The notes: a model not told the origin generated them from the letters alone. DNA of 32,040 bases from Acidobacteriota bacterium (GCA_016190945.1 JACPPO010000026.1:1-32040); one strand, 5' to 3'. Numbered from the stretch's first letter, positions 12,629 to 22,857 are shown. A program made the numbers and translations.

Positions 12629-15138
12629 GCAACGCCCAGTGCGGTAGCTGACTGCGCTGCAATCCGATCGAGGATTCGCAGCGCCACCACCTTGGCCAGC
12701 GGACCGGTGTTCCCGACCGGCCCCACGCACGTCGGGCACCCATGCTCGCACTCGCATCCCGCGACCAGATCGCGGGTGCGCGCCAGCAGCTCGGCGTGCA
12801 TCCGGTACAACGGCTCGCTGAAGCCGATGCCGCCGGGATAGTTGTCGTAGATGAACACGCGCGGCTCGTCGGCGAGCGTCGACGGGTGACCCATTCGGGT
12901 CAGGTCCGTCCCTTCCGTCTGCTGGCCGCCGCCAATGGAGACGCCGATATCCTGTCGATCGCACATGAGAAGGAGCTGCGCGACCTGTCGCATGGCGAAC
13001 GACAGCCCGACGACGCCGTCACGCCGATCGTCGGAGGCGTACGGCAGCGTCCCCATCACCGTCCGAGGCACTGTCAGCCAGTACGCCGTGGTGTGCATCT
13101 GCTGCTCGGGCAAGTCGAGCTCTCCGGAGCCGACATTCTCGTTGGTATGGAACTTGATCTTCTTGAAGCCGACGACGCGCGATGAGACGTGCACCTCCCC
13201 GTGTGATGCGGCGGATTCTCTCGCGAAGGTTTCGAGCACGGTGACCTTGGTGTACGCGATCGCGTCCGTGTAATAGTCGCAGTCAATCTTCCGGACAAAC
13301 GCCTTTCGCCCCGCGAAGTCGAGCCGCTCGACCTGGTACAGCGTCCCCTCGACGATGTAGATCGCCTTTTCATGAAGGGTGGCTGGACCGCTCGTGAAGC
13401 TGGTTTCGCCGATGACGTCCGCTCCGCGCGTGGTGTCGACGATCACGAAATTGTCGGAGGAGATGGACCGGAGGCTCACCGCGTCGGCCGGGTACGATTC
13501 ACTCGTCCATTGCCACTCGCAGCCCGCCGCGCAGGCGCGCGCGGCGGGGACCCCGCACTGCCCTTCGACGTCGCTCGCGCCAGGCCGCTCAACGTCTTCC
13601 GGTGCGCGGTGGTCGCCGCTTGCCGTAAGGTGCACCAGGCCGCTCTCGGCCAGGATCCGCAGCACTTCCTGCACGTCCTGCCGGCCGTACTCGTCTGCCG
13701 TGGTAAAGGGAAGCTCGAACGCCGCGCATTTCACGTGATCGACGAGGATGTGGAGGTTATCCGGATTGATTAACGCGTGCTCGGGCGGCGCGCCGAAGAA
13801 ATACGACGGATGGCGGACGACGAACTGGTCGATGGGCGCGCTGCTCGCCACGAGCACAGCCGCCGAGCGGCCGCTCCTGCGTCCCGCGCGCCCGGCACGC
13901 TGCCACGTCGCCGCGATCGTCCCCGGGTACCCGGCCATCACGCAGACGTCGAGCGCGCCGATATCGATGCCGAGCTCCAGCGCGTTGGTCGACACCACCG
14001 CGCGCACGATCCCTTCGCGCAGGCCCTTCTCGATTTCGCGGCGACGTTGTGGCAGATAGCCTCCGCGGTAGCCGCGAATCTGCTCGCGCGTGCCGGGAGG
14101 CCCTTCGAAATCGTCCTTGAGGTAGGTCGTCAGGATTTCCGTGGACAGCCGGCTCTGTGCGAAGACGATCAGCTGAAGGCCGCGTCTGAGAAACTCGCCG
14201 GCAACGCGCCGCGTTTCGCTCAGATACGACCGACGAATCCCGAGCTGCTGGTTGACCACGGGCGGGTTGACGAACAGAAAGCACTTCTCCCCGCGCGGTG
14301 CCCCGTTCTCCGACACCAGCTCGAACGGCTGCTCCACCAGCGATTCGGCAAGCGCGCGCGGATTGGCAATTGTCGCCGACGAGCAGATGAAGGTCGGATT
14401 GGAGCCGTAGTGCCGGCAGATCCGCCGCAGCCGGCGAAGGACGTTCGTCAGGTGGCTGCCGAAGACGCCGCGATACGCATGCAGCTCGTCGATGACGACA
14501 TACCGGAGATTCTCGAAGAGCTTGGCCCAGCGTGGATGGTGCGGAAGGATCCCGGAATGAATCATGTCCGGGTTGCTGAGCACGATGTGCGCGCGACCGC
14601 GGATCGCCCGCCGGGCATCCTGCGGCGTATCGCCGTCATACGTGAAGACGCCGATCCGCGTGTCGTCTCTCGACAGTGCGTCCGCAAGCTCGTGCAGCTC
14701 GGCCAGCTGATCCTGCGCGAGCGCCTTGGTCGGGAACAGATACAGCGCGCGCGCCGATGGGTCACGCAGGATCGCGCTGAGCACCGGCGCGTTGTAACAG
14801 AGCGTCTTGCCGGAAGCGGTCGGAGTGGTGACGACGACGTTGCGGCGCGCGAACGCATGCTCGACCGCAACGGCCTGGTGCGTGTAGAGCTGTTCGATGC
14901 CGCGCGTCCTGAGGGCGTCGCGCAGGCGGTCATCAACGCCCGCGGGAAAGGGCGCGCAGTCGGCGGATCGGGCTGGGAGGACGCGAACCGCCGTGACCCA
15001 GCTGTCGGGAGCGTCCCGTCGCTCGGCCAGCCTGGGGTCCCCGGTCAGGCGCTCGAGAACCCTCTGCAGCTCGAGGTCCCCGCGCTGGGGTGAGGTCTCC
15101 CTCTCGGGCGCTGGATCGGTCCGTTTCGCCGGCAGCAT
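12625..15138 (-). CDS. YprA/MrfA-like superfamily 2 helicase with C-terminal DUF1998 Cys motif
   Basis: TPTASGKTLCYNAP (motif I), VVIDELHAYRG (II), SSATIANP (III), VSTNALELGIDIG and QRAGRAGRRSGRS (V/VI), CECEHGCPTCVGP near the C-terminus. Confidence 0.93.
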   Translation of the reverse strand: MLPAKRTDPAPERETSPQRGDLELQRVLERLTGDPRLAERRDAPDSWVTAVRVLPARSADCAPFPAGVDDRLRDALRTRGIEQLYTHQAVAVEHAFARRNVVVTTPTASGKTLCYNAPVLSAILRDPSARALYLFPTKALAQDQLAELHELADALSRDDTRIGVFTYDGDTPQDARRAIRGRAHIVLSNPDMIHSGILPHHPRWAKLFENLRYVVIDELHAYRGVFGSHLTNVLRRLRRICRHYGSNPTFICSSATIANPRALAESLVEQPFELVSENGAPRGEKCFLFVNPPVVNQQLGIRRSYLSETRRVAGEFLRRGLQLIVFAQSRLSTEILTTYLKDDFEGPPGTREQIRGYRGGYLPQRRREIEKGLREGIVRAVVSTNALELGIDIGALDVCVMAGYPGTIAATWQRAGRAGRRSGRSAAVLVASSAPIDQFVVRHPSYFFGAPPEHALINPDNLHILVDHVKCAAFELPFTTADEYGRQDVQEVLRILAESGLVHLTASGDHRAPEDVERPGASDVEGQCGVPAARACAAGCEWQWTSESYPADAVSLRSISSDNFVIVDTTRGADVIGETSFTSGPATLHEKAIYIVEGTLYQVERLDFAGRKAFVRKIDCDYYTDAIAYTKVTVLETFARESAASHGEVHVSSRVVGFKKIKFHTNENVGSGELDLPEQQMHTTAYWLTVPRTVMGTLPYASDDRRDGVVGLSFAMRQVAQLLLMCDRQDIGVSIGGGQQTEGTDLTRMGHPSTLADEPRVFIYDNYPGGIGFSEPLYRMHAELLARTRDLVAGCECEHGCPTCVGPVGNTGPLAKVVALRILDRIAAQSATALGVA

Positions 15139-15253
15139 GCCAGGACGATGATAAGGCGAAAGGTTCGGCCGTTCAACAGATTTGCGCGGATCTCTCCCGT
15201 TTCCATGGGCGGCTCCAGGCGAGGGGCGCCGTTACATGTACGCTGTGCCATCC

Positions 15254-16630
15254 ATGCCCACGAGCGCGCACACCGCCAATGCCCAGCTCGTTCGGCGTCT
15301 CGGCTTCTGGAGCGGGACCGGCATCGTTATCGGCATCACCATCGGCTCGGGCATCTTCCGGACGCCCGCGTCGATCGCGGCGCGTGTGCCGGACCCGGCG
15401 GTCATGCTTGGCGTCTGGCTCGCCGGCGGATTGATTTCGCTGTGCGGGGCGCTGTCGGTGGCCGAGCTGGCCGCCGCGTTGCCGCACACGGGCGGCTGGT
15501 ATGTGTATCTGCGGGAGGGGTGGGGACGACTTGCTGGCTTTCTCTTCGGCTGGTCGGAGCTCGTGCTCATCAGGGCATCGGCGGCCGGAGCCATCTCGAC
15601 AGTGTTCAGCGAGTATTTCCTCCGGTCGATGGGCTACGACCCCGCTGCTCACGACACTGCGACCGACTACGTGGCCGCCGGCGCGATCGTGCTTGCCGGC
15701 GCGATCAATATCCGGGGCGTTCAGCTTGGCGCCCTGGTCGCGGGAGCGTCGAGCGCGGCCAAATTCGGCGCGCTGGCGTTTCTTGTGCTCGCCGCCTTCG
15801 CGCTTGGCGGAGACGCGGGCGCATCAACGGCGAATTTCACCGCCTCCTCAGTGCCGGTCGACGTGGGGCTGTTCGGCCTCGCGCTCATCTCTGTCTTGTG
15901 GGCCTACGACGGATTCGCGGATCTGTCGTTCGCGGCCGGCGAGGTGATCGAGCCGCAGCGTCACCTGCCGCGCGCGATCGTCGTCGGCACGCTGGCGATC
16001 GTCGGCATCTACCTCGCCACCAACGCGGCCTACTTGTACGTCAGCCCCATTGAGGCGGTGGCGACGTCACGACTGATAGCCGCCGACACCATGCAGGCCC
16101 TGTTCGGGCAGATCGGCGTGGCATTGGTCTCGGTCGTCGTCACGATCTCAACGCTGGGCGCGCTCGTTGCGATCATGCTCTCCGCTCCACGGATCTTTTT
16201 TGCGATGGCGGATGACAAGCTGTTCTTCCAGGCGGTCGCGCGCGTACACCCTCGATACCGGACGCCTTACGTGGCGATTGCGCTGGCGGCGGCGCTTGGC
16301 GTGCTGTTTGTCCTGACCCGCACGTTCGAGCAGCTTGCCGACACGTTTGTGCTGTCGATCTGGCCGTTTTACGGGCTGGCGATTGCGGGACTCTACCGGC
16401 TCCGCCGCGTGAGGCCGGACCTCCCACGGCCATACAAGGTGCCCGGCTACCCGGTGCTGCCGGCGATCTTCGTTGCGGCAGTGATTTACCTGGTCGGCAA
16501 CGCGCTCGTGACGGATCCGGTCTGGACGGGAGTGACGTTCGCGGTCGTTCTCGCGGGGGTGCCCGTGTACCTTGTCGCCTTCAGAACGCCCGGCTCTGGC
16601 AGCCATCGACCACAATCGACGTCCCGCTGA
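15254..16630 (+). CDS. APC-superfamily amino acid permease
   Basis: MPTSAHTANAQLVRRLGFWSGTGIVIGITIGSGIFRTPASIA; 12-TM pattern. The listed ORF starts upstream at 15182. Confidence 0.9.
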   Translation: MPTSAHTANAQLVRRLGFWSGTGIVIGITIGSGIFRTPASIAARVPDPAVMLGVWLAGGLISLCGALSVAELAAALPHTGGWYVYLREGWGRLAGFLFGWSELVLIRASAAGAISTVFSEYFLRSMGYDPAAHDTATDYVAAGAIVLAGAINIRGVQLGALVAGASSAAKFGALAFLVLAAFALGGDAGASTANFTASSVPVDVGLFGLALISVLWAYDGFADLSFAAGEVIEPQRHLPRAIVVGTLAIVGIYLATNAAYLYVSPIEAVATSRLIAADTMQALFGQIGVALVSVVVTISTLGALVAIMLSAPRIFFAMADDKLFFQAVARVHPRYRTPYVAIALAAALGVLFVLTRTFEQLADTFVLSIWPFYGLAIAGLYRLRRVRPDLPRPYKVPGYPVLPAIFVAAVIYLVGNALVTDPVWTGVTFAVVLAGVPVYLVAFRTPGSGSHRPQSTSR

Positions 16631-17357
16631 TCCAGCCCGCGCGCGGCGAGCAGAGGAACGCGACGACATCGCCCACTTCCTCGGGCCTGCCGAAGCGGCC
16701 GAACGGAAGCTCCCGCATCACGAACTCGGCAATATAGGCGGGATCCGCCTGCTGCCGCCGCCACCACGACCCTCCCTCGAAGAGAATCGACCCGGGCGAC
16801 ACGCTGTTCACGCGAATGTTGGAGGGCGCAAGCTGCTGGGCCAGCGATTTGGCGAGGCTGATTTCCGCAGCCTTGACGGCGTTGTAAGTCATCCGGCCGC
16901 CCGCCTCGCGGCCGAAGATGGATGCGATGATGACGATCGCGCCGCCGCCGCGTTGCTGCATGTGTGGCACCGCCAGCCGCGACATCCGCACCGCAGGAAA
17001 GAGCGTCTGATGGATGGCTTCCTGCCATTGCTCGTCGGAGGTATCGAGCAGCCCTCCACCCGCTGCCAGCCCCACGTTATTGACGAGGACATCGAGCCCC
17101 CCGAAGGCCGCGACCGCCCGATCGATAACAGACCGCACGCCGTCGGTCCGCGTCACGTCGGCCACGACCGCGAGCACCTTCTCGTGATCCCCTGCGGCCG
17201 CGCCCACCTCGTTGGCCGCCTCGCGCAGACGCGCTTCTCCCCGCGCGCACAGCGTGACCTTGCAGCCTTCCGCCGCGAGCGACCGTGCTGCGGCCAGCCC
17301 GAGGCCGCGGCTCGAGCCGGTGACGATGGCCACTTTGTCCCTCAGGCCGAGATCCAT
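16581..17357 (-). CDS. SDR-family oxidoreductase
   Basis: VAIVTGSSRGLGLAAARSLA (TGxxxGxG), NNVGL, YNAVKAAEISLAKSLA (YxxxK), SGTSIVVDGC. Confidence 0.93.
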   Translation of the reverse strand: MDLGLRDKVAIVTGSSRGLGLAAARSLAAEGCKVTLCARGEARLREAANEVGAAAGDHEKVLAVVADVTRTDGVRSVIDRAVAAFGGLDVLVNNVGLAAGGGLLDTSDEQWQEAIHQTLFPAVRMSRLAVPHMQQRGGGAIVIIASIFGREAGGRMTYNAVKAAEISLAKSLAQQLAPSNIRVNSVSPGSILFEGGSWWRRQQADPAYIAEFVMRELPFGRFGRPEEVGDVVAFLCSPRAGWISGTSIVVDGCQSRAF

Positions 17358-17451
17358 GGGACTCGATCATAGCTGAGCCGTTCGATTGAAGATTGATGGC
17401 TGCGACGCGGTCTGGAATCGGGCCGCATCGAGGCCTGCGATACGCTCGGTC

Positions 17452-18318
17452 CTACATCCTGATCTGCTCGAGGAAGACGCGCACCACCTGGTTGAACGCC
17501 GGGGTGTTCTCAAGATTCGCGAGATGGCCCGCGCCCTCGATCCGTGCGAACGTCGCGCCGGGAATCGCCGCCGCCATGCGCGTCATTTCCGGCGGCGGCG
17601 TCAGCGCATCCTCGTCGCCGACCACAACGAGCGCCGGTACACGAATACTCGCCAGAAGCGGCGTCGAATCAGGACGCGACATCAGTACCTCGATCGCGGC
17701 GGCAATCCCTTGAGCCGTCTGACCCTGAATCATTTGCCGGACGCGCAAGACGAGCTCGGGCCGGCGCTCCTGGGTCGTCTTTCCCAGCAGCCTTGAAACC
17801 ATCTCGGTGGCGACGGCGGCCGGCCCTGACTCCTCGACCGCCTGCAACATGCGCCGGCGGGAGGCCAGCGCCTCCGCGCTATCGGCCGCGCTTCGCGTGC
17901 TGGCAAGGATGATCCCGGCGACGCGGTGCGCTGCCTGCCGCAGCACCGCAAAGACGACATGACCGCCCATCGAGACGCCGCCAAACACCGCTCGGGCGAT
18001 GCGCAGCTCGTCGAGTTGCCTCAGTAGGTGGAGCGCGTAACTGTCAATCGAGGGCCGATCGAGCAGCTCGCTGCCGTCAAAACCGGGTAGCGCGGGCGCG
18101 ACGAGCCGCCAGCCCGGAAACGCGTCACGCTGCGGCTCCCACAGCCGCGCGCCGATCGGAAATGCGTGGACGAGGACGAGCACGCGCGTTTTAGCGGGAT
18201 CGCCAGCCTGCAGGAAACCGAGCGATCGTCCGGCGATCCGCCCCTTACCAGTCTTCCTTTTCGAAGGGGATGCGATGGGTGTCGGCGACGTGCTTGATAT
18301 CCTCCATTGAGGAGGCAT
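17452..18318 (-). CDS. Alpha/beta-fold hydrolase (start uncertain)
   Basis: VLVHAFPIGARLWEPQRDAF, FGGVSMGGHVVFAVLR nucleophile elbow (GxSxG), VVGDEDALTPP, EGAGHLANLENTPAF. Confidence 0.88.
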   Translation of the reverse strand: MPPQWRISSTSPTPIASPSKRKTGKGRIAGRSLGFLQAGDPAKTRVLVLVHAFPIGARLWEPQRDAFPGWRLVAPALPGFDGSELLDRPSIDSYALHLLRQLDELRIARAVFGGVSMGGHVVFAVLRQAAHRVAGIILASTRSAADSAEALASRRRMLQAVEESGPAAVATEMVSRLLGKTTQERRPELVLRVRQMIQGQTAQGIAAAIEVLMSRPDSTPLLASIRVPALVVVGDEDALTPPPEMTRMAAAIPGATFARIEGAGHLANLENTPAFNQVVRVFLEQIRM

Positions 18319-19243
18319 TGCCGCAGGTGAGGAGCATCGAGCGGGACGGATCGAGCCTCTTCAGCAGGTCGGCCCTCGAGACGTGGCGTGGCAGCGCCGG
18401 CGCCACGGCCTTTGCGAGAGCGGCCTGTGCTCGCGCAAGATCCGCGCCTCTCGCGATCGCAGCCGCCACGTCCTCCTCCTCTTTCACGGGCATGCCAAAT
18501 ATGTGTCGTAGCAGATTATTGGCCCGTCCTTGCCCCAGCCGAGGATCCCTGACGTCCCGCTCGGTCGGCCGGCTCACGGAAGCCACGTAGACGAAATCGA
18601 AACGCTGGGACGCCTCGATGTCGAGGAGTTCCTGATGGTACGCCAGTTCTTCGAACGTCCGATTCGTGTGAAGCAAGGTGTACTGCGCCGGGCTCACACT
18701 TCCCCGGCTCGCTTCATGATGGAGTTGCTTGATCATCGACACGAATGGCGCCACTCCCGTGCCGGTTCCAACCAGCAAGACGCTGCCAAGACCGCTGGCT
18801 GTCTTCTCGAGCGTGAAATTCCCCGTGATCCGGTTGACGTACGTGACCTTGCCATCCCCGGGAGGACTCATGTCGAAAAAGGAGCTGCTCAAGCGGCCCA
18901 GCGTTCCGTCATCACTCTTTTCGAGGACGACGTAGAACTCGAGATAGCCATGTTCCAGGGTCTCGAACGGCGCTGAGGCGATCGAGTACGAATGTGTCAC
19001 GGGGCCGAGCTTCGGCTGGCCGAAGTCATCAAGATCCGGCACGTACCGCACCACACCTTCCGGCCCGACGACGCGTTTCGTGAGCCTGCATCGATCGCGG
19101 CGCAACGCGATATACTGCCCTGCCACGTAATTCGGGAATCGGCTTCCGCTCTCTGGCATCAAACGGAAGATCTCGAGGACGGAAGAAAGCTTTCGTTGAT
19201 CGACTGCGGTTCCTACCTTCAATTCAGCCATCGACTCTGTCAA
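18245..19243 (-). CDS. Ferredoxin--NADP reductase-like FAD/NAD(P)-binding oxidoreductase
   Basis: HSYSIASAP (FAD motif RxYS-like), LVGTGTGVAPFVSMI (NAD(P) motif), LLTCGNASSMEDIKH. Confidence 0.88.
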   Translation of the reverse strand: MTESMAELKVGTAVDQRKLSSVLEIFRLMPESGSRFPNYVAGQYIALRRDRCRLTKRVVGPEGVVRYVPDLDDFGQPKLGPVTHSYSIASAPFETLEHGYLEFYVVLEKSDDGTLGRLSSSFFDMSPPGDGKVTYVNRITGNFTLEKTASGLGSVLLVGTGTGVAPFVSMIKQLHHEASRGSVSPAQYTLLHTNRTFEELAYHQELLDIEASQRFDFVYVASVSRPTERDVRDPRLGQGRANNLLRHIFGMPVKEEEDVAAAIARGADLARAQAALAKAVAPALPRHVSRADLLKRLDPSRSMLLTCGNASSMEDIKHVADTHRIPFEKEDW

Positions 19244-19426
19244 TCTCCTCTAAGGGCCACCCTGGGACCGATCGGGCTCTGTGATGCGCTCTAATCTACT
19301 AGAATCCGGCGCGTCCAGTAGTTTGCTGGACCTTTGAGGAAAGCTCAACACGCATCGTGGTGCCCAGGGAAACTGCCTCCGGCGAGCGGCGAGTCGCCCT
19401 GGTGCCGGAGTCGTGTGGGAAGTGAA

Positions 19427-20818
19427 TTAGACCTGCTTGACCTCGCTGATCAGCTTGCTCAGGCTGGCCTTCGCGTCCCCGAACAGCATCCACGTCTTGT
19501 CGCGGTAGAACAGCTCGTTCTCGACGCCGGCGAAGCCCGCCGCCATCGAGCGCTTGAAGACGACGCACATCCTCGCGCGGTCGGCGTTCAGGATCGGCAT
19601 GCCGTAGATGGGCGAGCTCGTGTCGGTGCGCGACGCCGGATTGACGACGTCGTTGGCGCCAATCACCAGGCACACGTCGGTGTCGGCAAACTCGTCGTTG
19701 ACCTCGTCCATGTCGTACAGCTTGTCGTACGGCACGTTGGCCTCGGCTAGCAGCACGTTCATGTGGCCCGGCATGCGGCCCGCCACCGGGTGGATCGCGT
19801 ACTTCACGGCGCCGCCGCGTTTCTCGATCAGATCGGCCAGCTCCCGCGCCTGGTGCTGCGCCTGCGCCACCGCCATGCCGTAGCCAGGCACGACGATCAC
19901 CTTCTGCGCGTAGGCCAGCTGGATGGCGAAGTCCTCCGCGGTGATCGACTTCACCGTAAGGCCCTCGGCGCTCTTCTTGCCGGCCGTCACCACCGCGCCG
20001 AACGCCCCGAACAGCACGTTGGCGAGCGATCGGTTCATGGCCTTGCACATCAACTGGCTCAGGATGACGCCGGCCGATCCCACGAGCGCGCCCGCGATGA
20101 TCAGCACTTCGTTGTTGATCACGAAGCCGGTCATCGCCGCCGCCACGCCCGAGTAGGAGTTCAGGAGCGAGATCACGACCGGCATGTCCGCGCCGCCAAT
20201 CGGCATCACGAGCAGCACGCCCAGCACCAGCGCCAGCGCAACGACGCCGTAGAACGGCCCGATGAGCGGCACTTCCGTCACCACCTGCCAGCCGGCGAGA
20301 CCGACAAGCACCAGGAACAGCAGCCCGTTGACGAACTGCTGCCCCGCGTAGGTGATCGGACGGCCCGTCATCAGCTCCTGCAGCTTGGCGAACGCGATGA
20401 GGCTGCCCGAGAGCGTCACGGCGCCGATGATGAGCGAGAGCTGCATCACCGTGACGGTCGGGGTCGCGATCTCCTCGCCGGCCTGATACAACCGCAGGAA
20501 CTCCGCGGCGCCCACGAGCATCGATGCGCCGCCGCCGAAGCCGTTGAGCAGCGCCACCATCTGCGGCATCGCCGTCATCTGGACCGACAGCGCGGCCGTC
20601 AGGCCCAGCGCCGATCCCACGACCACGCCGCCGATGATCACCGTGTAGTTGACCTGCCCCAGGTCCAGCAGCGTGACGAAGATCGCCACCAGCATGCCGG
20701 CGCCCGAGATCAAGTTGCCCCGCCGCGCCGTGGCCGGGGTGTTCAGCCGCTTCAGACCGACGATGAAGAGGACGGCGGCGACGAGGTAGAGAAGCTGCGT
20801 CAGCCAGGGCGGCATCAC
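19427..20818 (-). CDS. pntB: NAD(P)+ transhydrogenase subunit beta
   Basis: VIVVPGYGMAVAQAQHQARELADLIEKRG, AIHPVAGRMPGHMNVLLAEANVPYDKLYDMDEVN, ANDVVNPASRTDTSSPIYGMPIL. Confidence 0.96.
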   Translation of the reverse strand: MMPPWLTQLLYLVAAVLFIVGLKRLNTPATARRGNLISGAGMLVAIFVTLLDLGQVNYTVIIGGVVVGSALGLTAALSVQMTAMPQMVALLNGFGGGASMLVGAAEFLRLYQAGEEIATPTVTVMQLSLIIGAVTLSGSLIAFAKLQELMTGRPITYAGQQFVNGLLFLVLVGLAGWQVVTEVPLIGPFYGVVALALVLGVLLVMPIGGADMPVVISLLNSYSGVAAAMTGFVINNEVLIIAGALVGSAGVILSQLMCKAMNRSLANVLFGAFGAVVTAGKKSAEGLTVKSITAEDFAIQLAYAQKVIVVPGYGMAVAQAQHQARELADLIEKRGGAVKYAIHPVAGRMPGHMNVLLAEANVPYDKLYDMDEVNDEFADTDVCLVIGANDVVNPASRTDTSSPIYGMPILNADRARMCVVFKRSMAAGFAGVENELFYRDKTWMLFGDAKASLSKLISEVKQV

Positions 20819-21117
20819 TGCTTCTTCTCGGTCTCCTTGGTCTTGAACATCGCCAGCATGCGGTCGGTCACCGCGTAGCCCCCGGCCACGTTCATCATCG
20901 CGAACACGATGGCCACGAAGCCCAGATACGTGGAGATCCAGCCGCGATCGCCGGCCGCGATGATGAGCGCGCCGACGATGGTGATGCCGCTGACGGCGTT
21001 GGCGCCCGACATGAGCGGCGTGTGCAGCGTGGGTGGCACCCGCCCGATCAGCTCGACGCCGAGAAAGGTCGAGAGGGTGAAGATCACGATGGCGATGATG
21101 AGCGCCTCAGTCGACAT
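20815..21117 (-). CDS. pntAB: NAD(P)+ transhydrogenase alpha-2 (membrane) subunit
   Basis: IVIFTLSTFLGVELIGRVPPTLHTPLMSGANAVSGITIVGAL; overlaps pntB start by 4 nt. Confidence 0.95.
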   Translation of the reverse strand: MSTEALIIAIVIFTLSTFLGVELIGRVPPTLHTPLMSGANAVSGITIVGALIIAAGDRGWISTYLGFVAIVFAMMNVAGGYAVTDRMLAMFKTKETEKKQ

Positions 21118-21120
21118 GGG

Positions 21121-22227
21121 TCAGCTCCGCACCTGGCCGCCGTGCGCGAGGCACATCGGTCCCGTAATGTCGTCCTCGAGGTTGATGACGAGCTCGCCCT
21201 CCTTGGTGATGAGGTGCTGCAGCAGCGTCAGCACGTTGCGGCTGAACATCTGGCTCGCATGCATCGGCACGGTCGAGGGCAGGTTCACCGGTCCGAGGAT
21301 GGTGACGCCGTTGGCCGTCGTATACGTCTCACCGGCGCGGGTGACGGCGCAGTTGCCGCCGGTCTCGGCCGCCAGATCCACGATCACCGAGCCCGGCTTC
21401 ATCGACCGCACCATCGCCTCGGTGATGAGGACTGGCGCCTTCTTGCCGGGAATCGCCGCCGTCGAGATCGTCAGGTCCATGTCCTTGATGTGGTCGGCGA
21501 GCGCCTGCTGCATCCGTGCCTGTTCGTCGCCCGTCTGCTCGCGCGCGTAGCCGCCGGTGCCTTCCGCCGTCACCCCCCCCTCGACGAACGAGGCGCCAAG
21601 CGACTGCACCTGCTCCTTCACCGCCGCGCGCACATCGAAGGCCGAAACGACCGCACCGAGACGGCGCGAGGTGGCGATCGCCTGCAGGCCCGCCACGCCC
21701 GCCCCGATGATGAACGCCTTCGCCGGAGCGAGCGATCCGGCCGCCGTCGTCATCATCGGCATGAGTCGCGGCATGGCCGCGGCGCCGATGAGCACCGCCT
21801 TGTAGCCGGCCACGGTGGCCTGCGACGACAGGATGTCCATCGACTGCGCGCGGGTGATGCGAGGCACCCGCTCGAGGCCGAGCAGCGTGACGTTCCGCGC
21901 CGCGAGCTGTGGCACGCGTTCGCCCGCCACCGAGGCGGGCAGGGTGCTGATGAGGACGACGCCTTCCGGGAGCGCCGCCACCTCATTCGCCAGGGGCGGC
22001 TGTACCCTCAGGACCAGGGCCGCGCCGGACATCGTCTCATTGGGCGAATCAGCCAACGATGCGCCGGCCGATTCGTACTGAGAGTCGGGGAAGCCGGCCT
22101 CGCTGCCAGCGCCCCGTTCGACGAGGACTTCCACGCCGGACTTCGTGAGACGAGCGACTGATTCGGGGACCAGCGCGACACGTCGCTCGGTCCGCTCCTT
22201 CAGGACGGCGATACGCATGGCGCACAT
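21121..22227 (-). CDS. pntAA: NAD(P)+ transhydrogenase alpha-1 (NAD-binding) subunit
   Basis: RIAVLKERTERRVALVPESVARL, KAFIIGAGVAGLQAIATSRRLGAVVSAFDVR, ITEAMVRSMKPGSVIVDLAAETGGN. Confidence 0.96.
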   Translation of the reverse strand: MCAMRIAVLKERTERRVALVPESVARLTKSGVEVLVERGAGSEAGFPDSQYESAGASLADSPNETMSGAALVLRVQPPLANEVAALPEGVVLISTLPASVAGERVPQLAARNVTLLGLERVPRITRAQSMDILSSQATVAGYKAVLIGAAAMPRLMPMMTTAAGSLAPAKAFIIGAGVAGLQAIATSRRLGAVVSAFDVRAAVKEQVQSLGASFVEGGVTAEGTGGYAREQTGDEQARMQQALADHIKDMDLTISTAAIPGKKAPVLITEAMVRSMKPGSVIVDLAAETGGNCAVTRAGETYTTANGVTILGPVNLPSTVPMHASQMFSRNVLTLLQHLITKEGELVINLEDDITGPMCLAHGGQVRS

Positions 22228-22350
22228 TATGTCCGACCGGTCCGGCGCTTGACCGAAGGCCCGTTATGCGACCGAAGGGCCGACGACGGCCCAGAATTTA
22301 CAGCGCGCATCGCCCCGCGCAGAGCCGAAAAGAGATGCCGCTCGGGCCGG

Positions 22351-22857
22351 CTAATTCTCCCGCATGCCGGGCAGCGATTGAATCCGGCCCAGCAGAGCCG
22401 ACCTTTCTCCGTCCGCCAGTGTCCGCTCCAGCCAAAGGTACAGGATCTGTGCCTCCTTGTGGTTGTGTGCCTGGAGCACATCCTTCAGATCGTTCGCGGA
22501 TGCGTCCACGCCGGTCCGGTCCTTGATGGTGATGGGCTGCAAGCGCCCGGTCTCCGGCACGCGCAGAAATACCTGGCGACCACCGTCGATCCCGTCTCTG
22601 ATGGACCGCAGGAGTTCTTTGATTCGCCGATGCTCGACCCGCATGACCGCCGTGGGGCCGGAATCCCGCATGCCGATTCTCTCCTCGAAAGGAGGGAAAA
22701 GAATCTCCTCCTCCCAGGCGATGTGCGCCCGGAGACCGGACTCGAACTGCGAAAAAAGCTGCTTCGCCTGCCCGCCGGCGGAGTTCTTGCGAAAATTGGC
22801 GAAGATCGCGTCCAGTCTGTCGTGGTCCTGGCTCATGAATTCGCTGATGTCAGTCAT
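22351..22857 (-). CDS. Hemerythrin-domain protein
   Basis: MTDISEFMSQDHDRLDAIFANF...FESGLRAHIAWEEEILFPPFEERIG...VMRVEHRRIKELL...DVLQAHNHKEAQILYLWLE; His/Glu/Asp pattern of hemerythrin. The listed ORF is extended upstream to 23103. Confidence 0.9.
   Translation of the reverse strand: MTDISEFMSQDHDRLDAIFANFRKNSAGGQAKQLFSQFESGLRAHIAWEEEILFPPFEERIGMRDSGPTAVMRVEHRRIKELLRSIRDGIDGGRQVFLRVPETGRLQPITIKDRTGVDASANDLKDVLQAHNHKEAQILYLWLERTLADGERSALLGRIQSLPGMREN

Noticed and set aside
19299-20048. 249-aa minus-strand ORF overlapping pntB
   Set aside because: Arg/Gly-rich shadow frame of pntB; pntB itself has clear family motifs in the other frame.
19763-20878. 371-aa plus-strand His/Arg-rich ORF opposite pntB
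   Set aside because: Antisense of a strong conserved gene; low-complexity composition.
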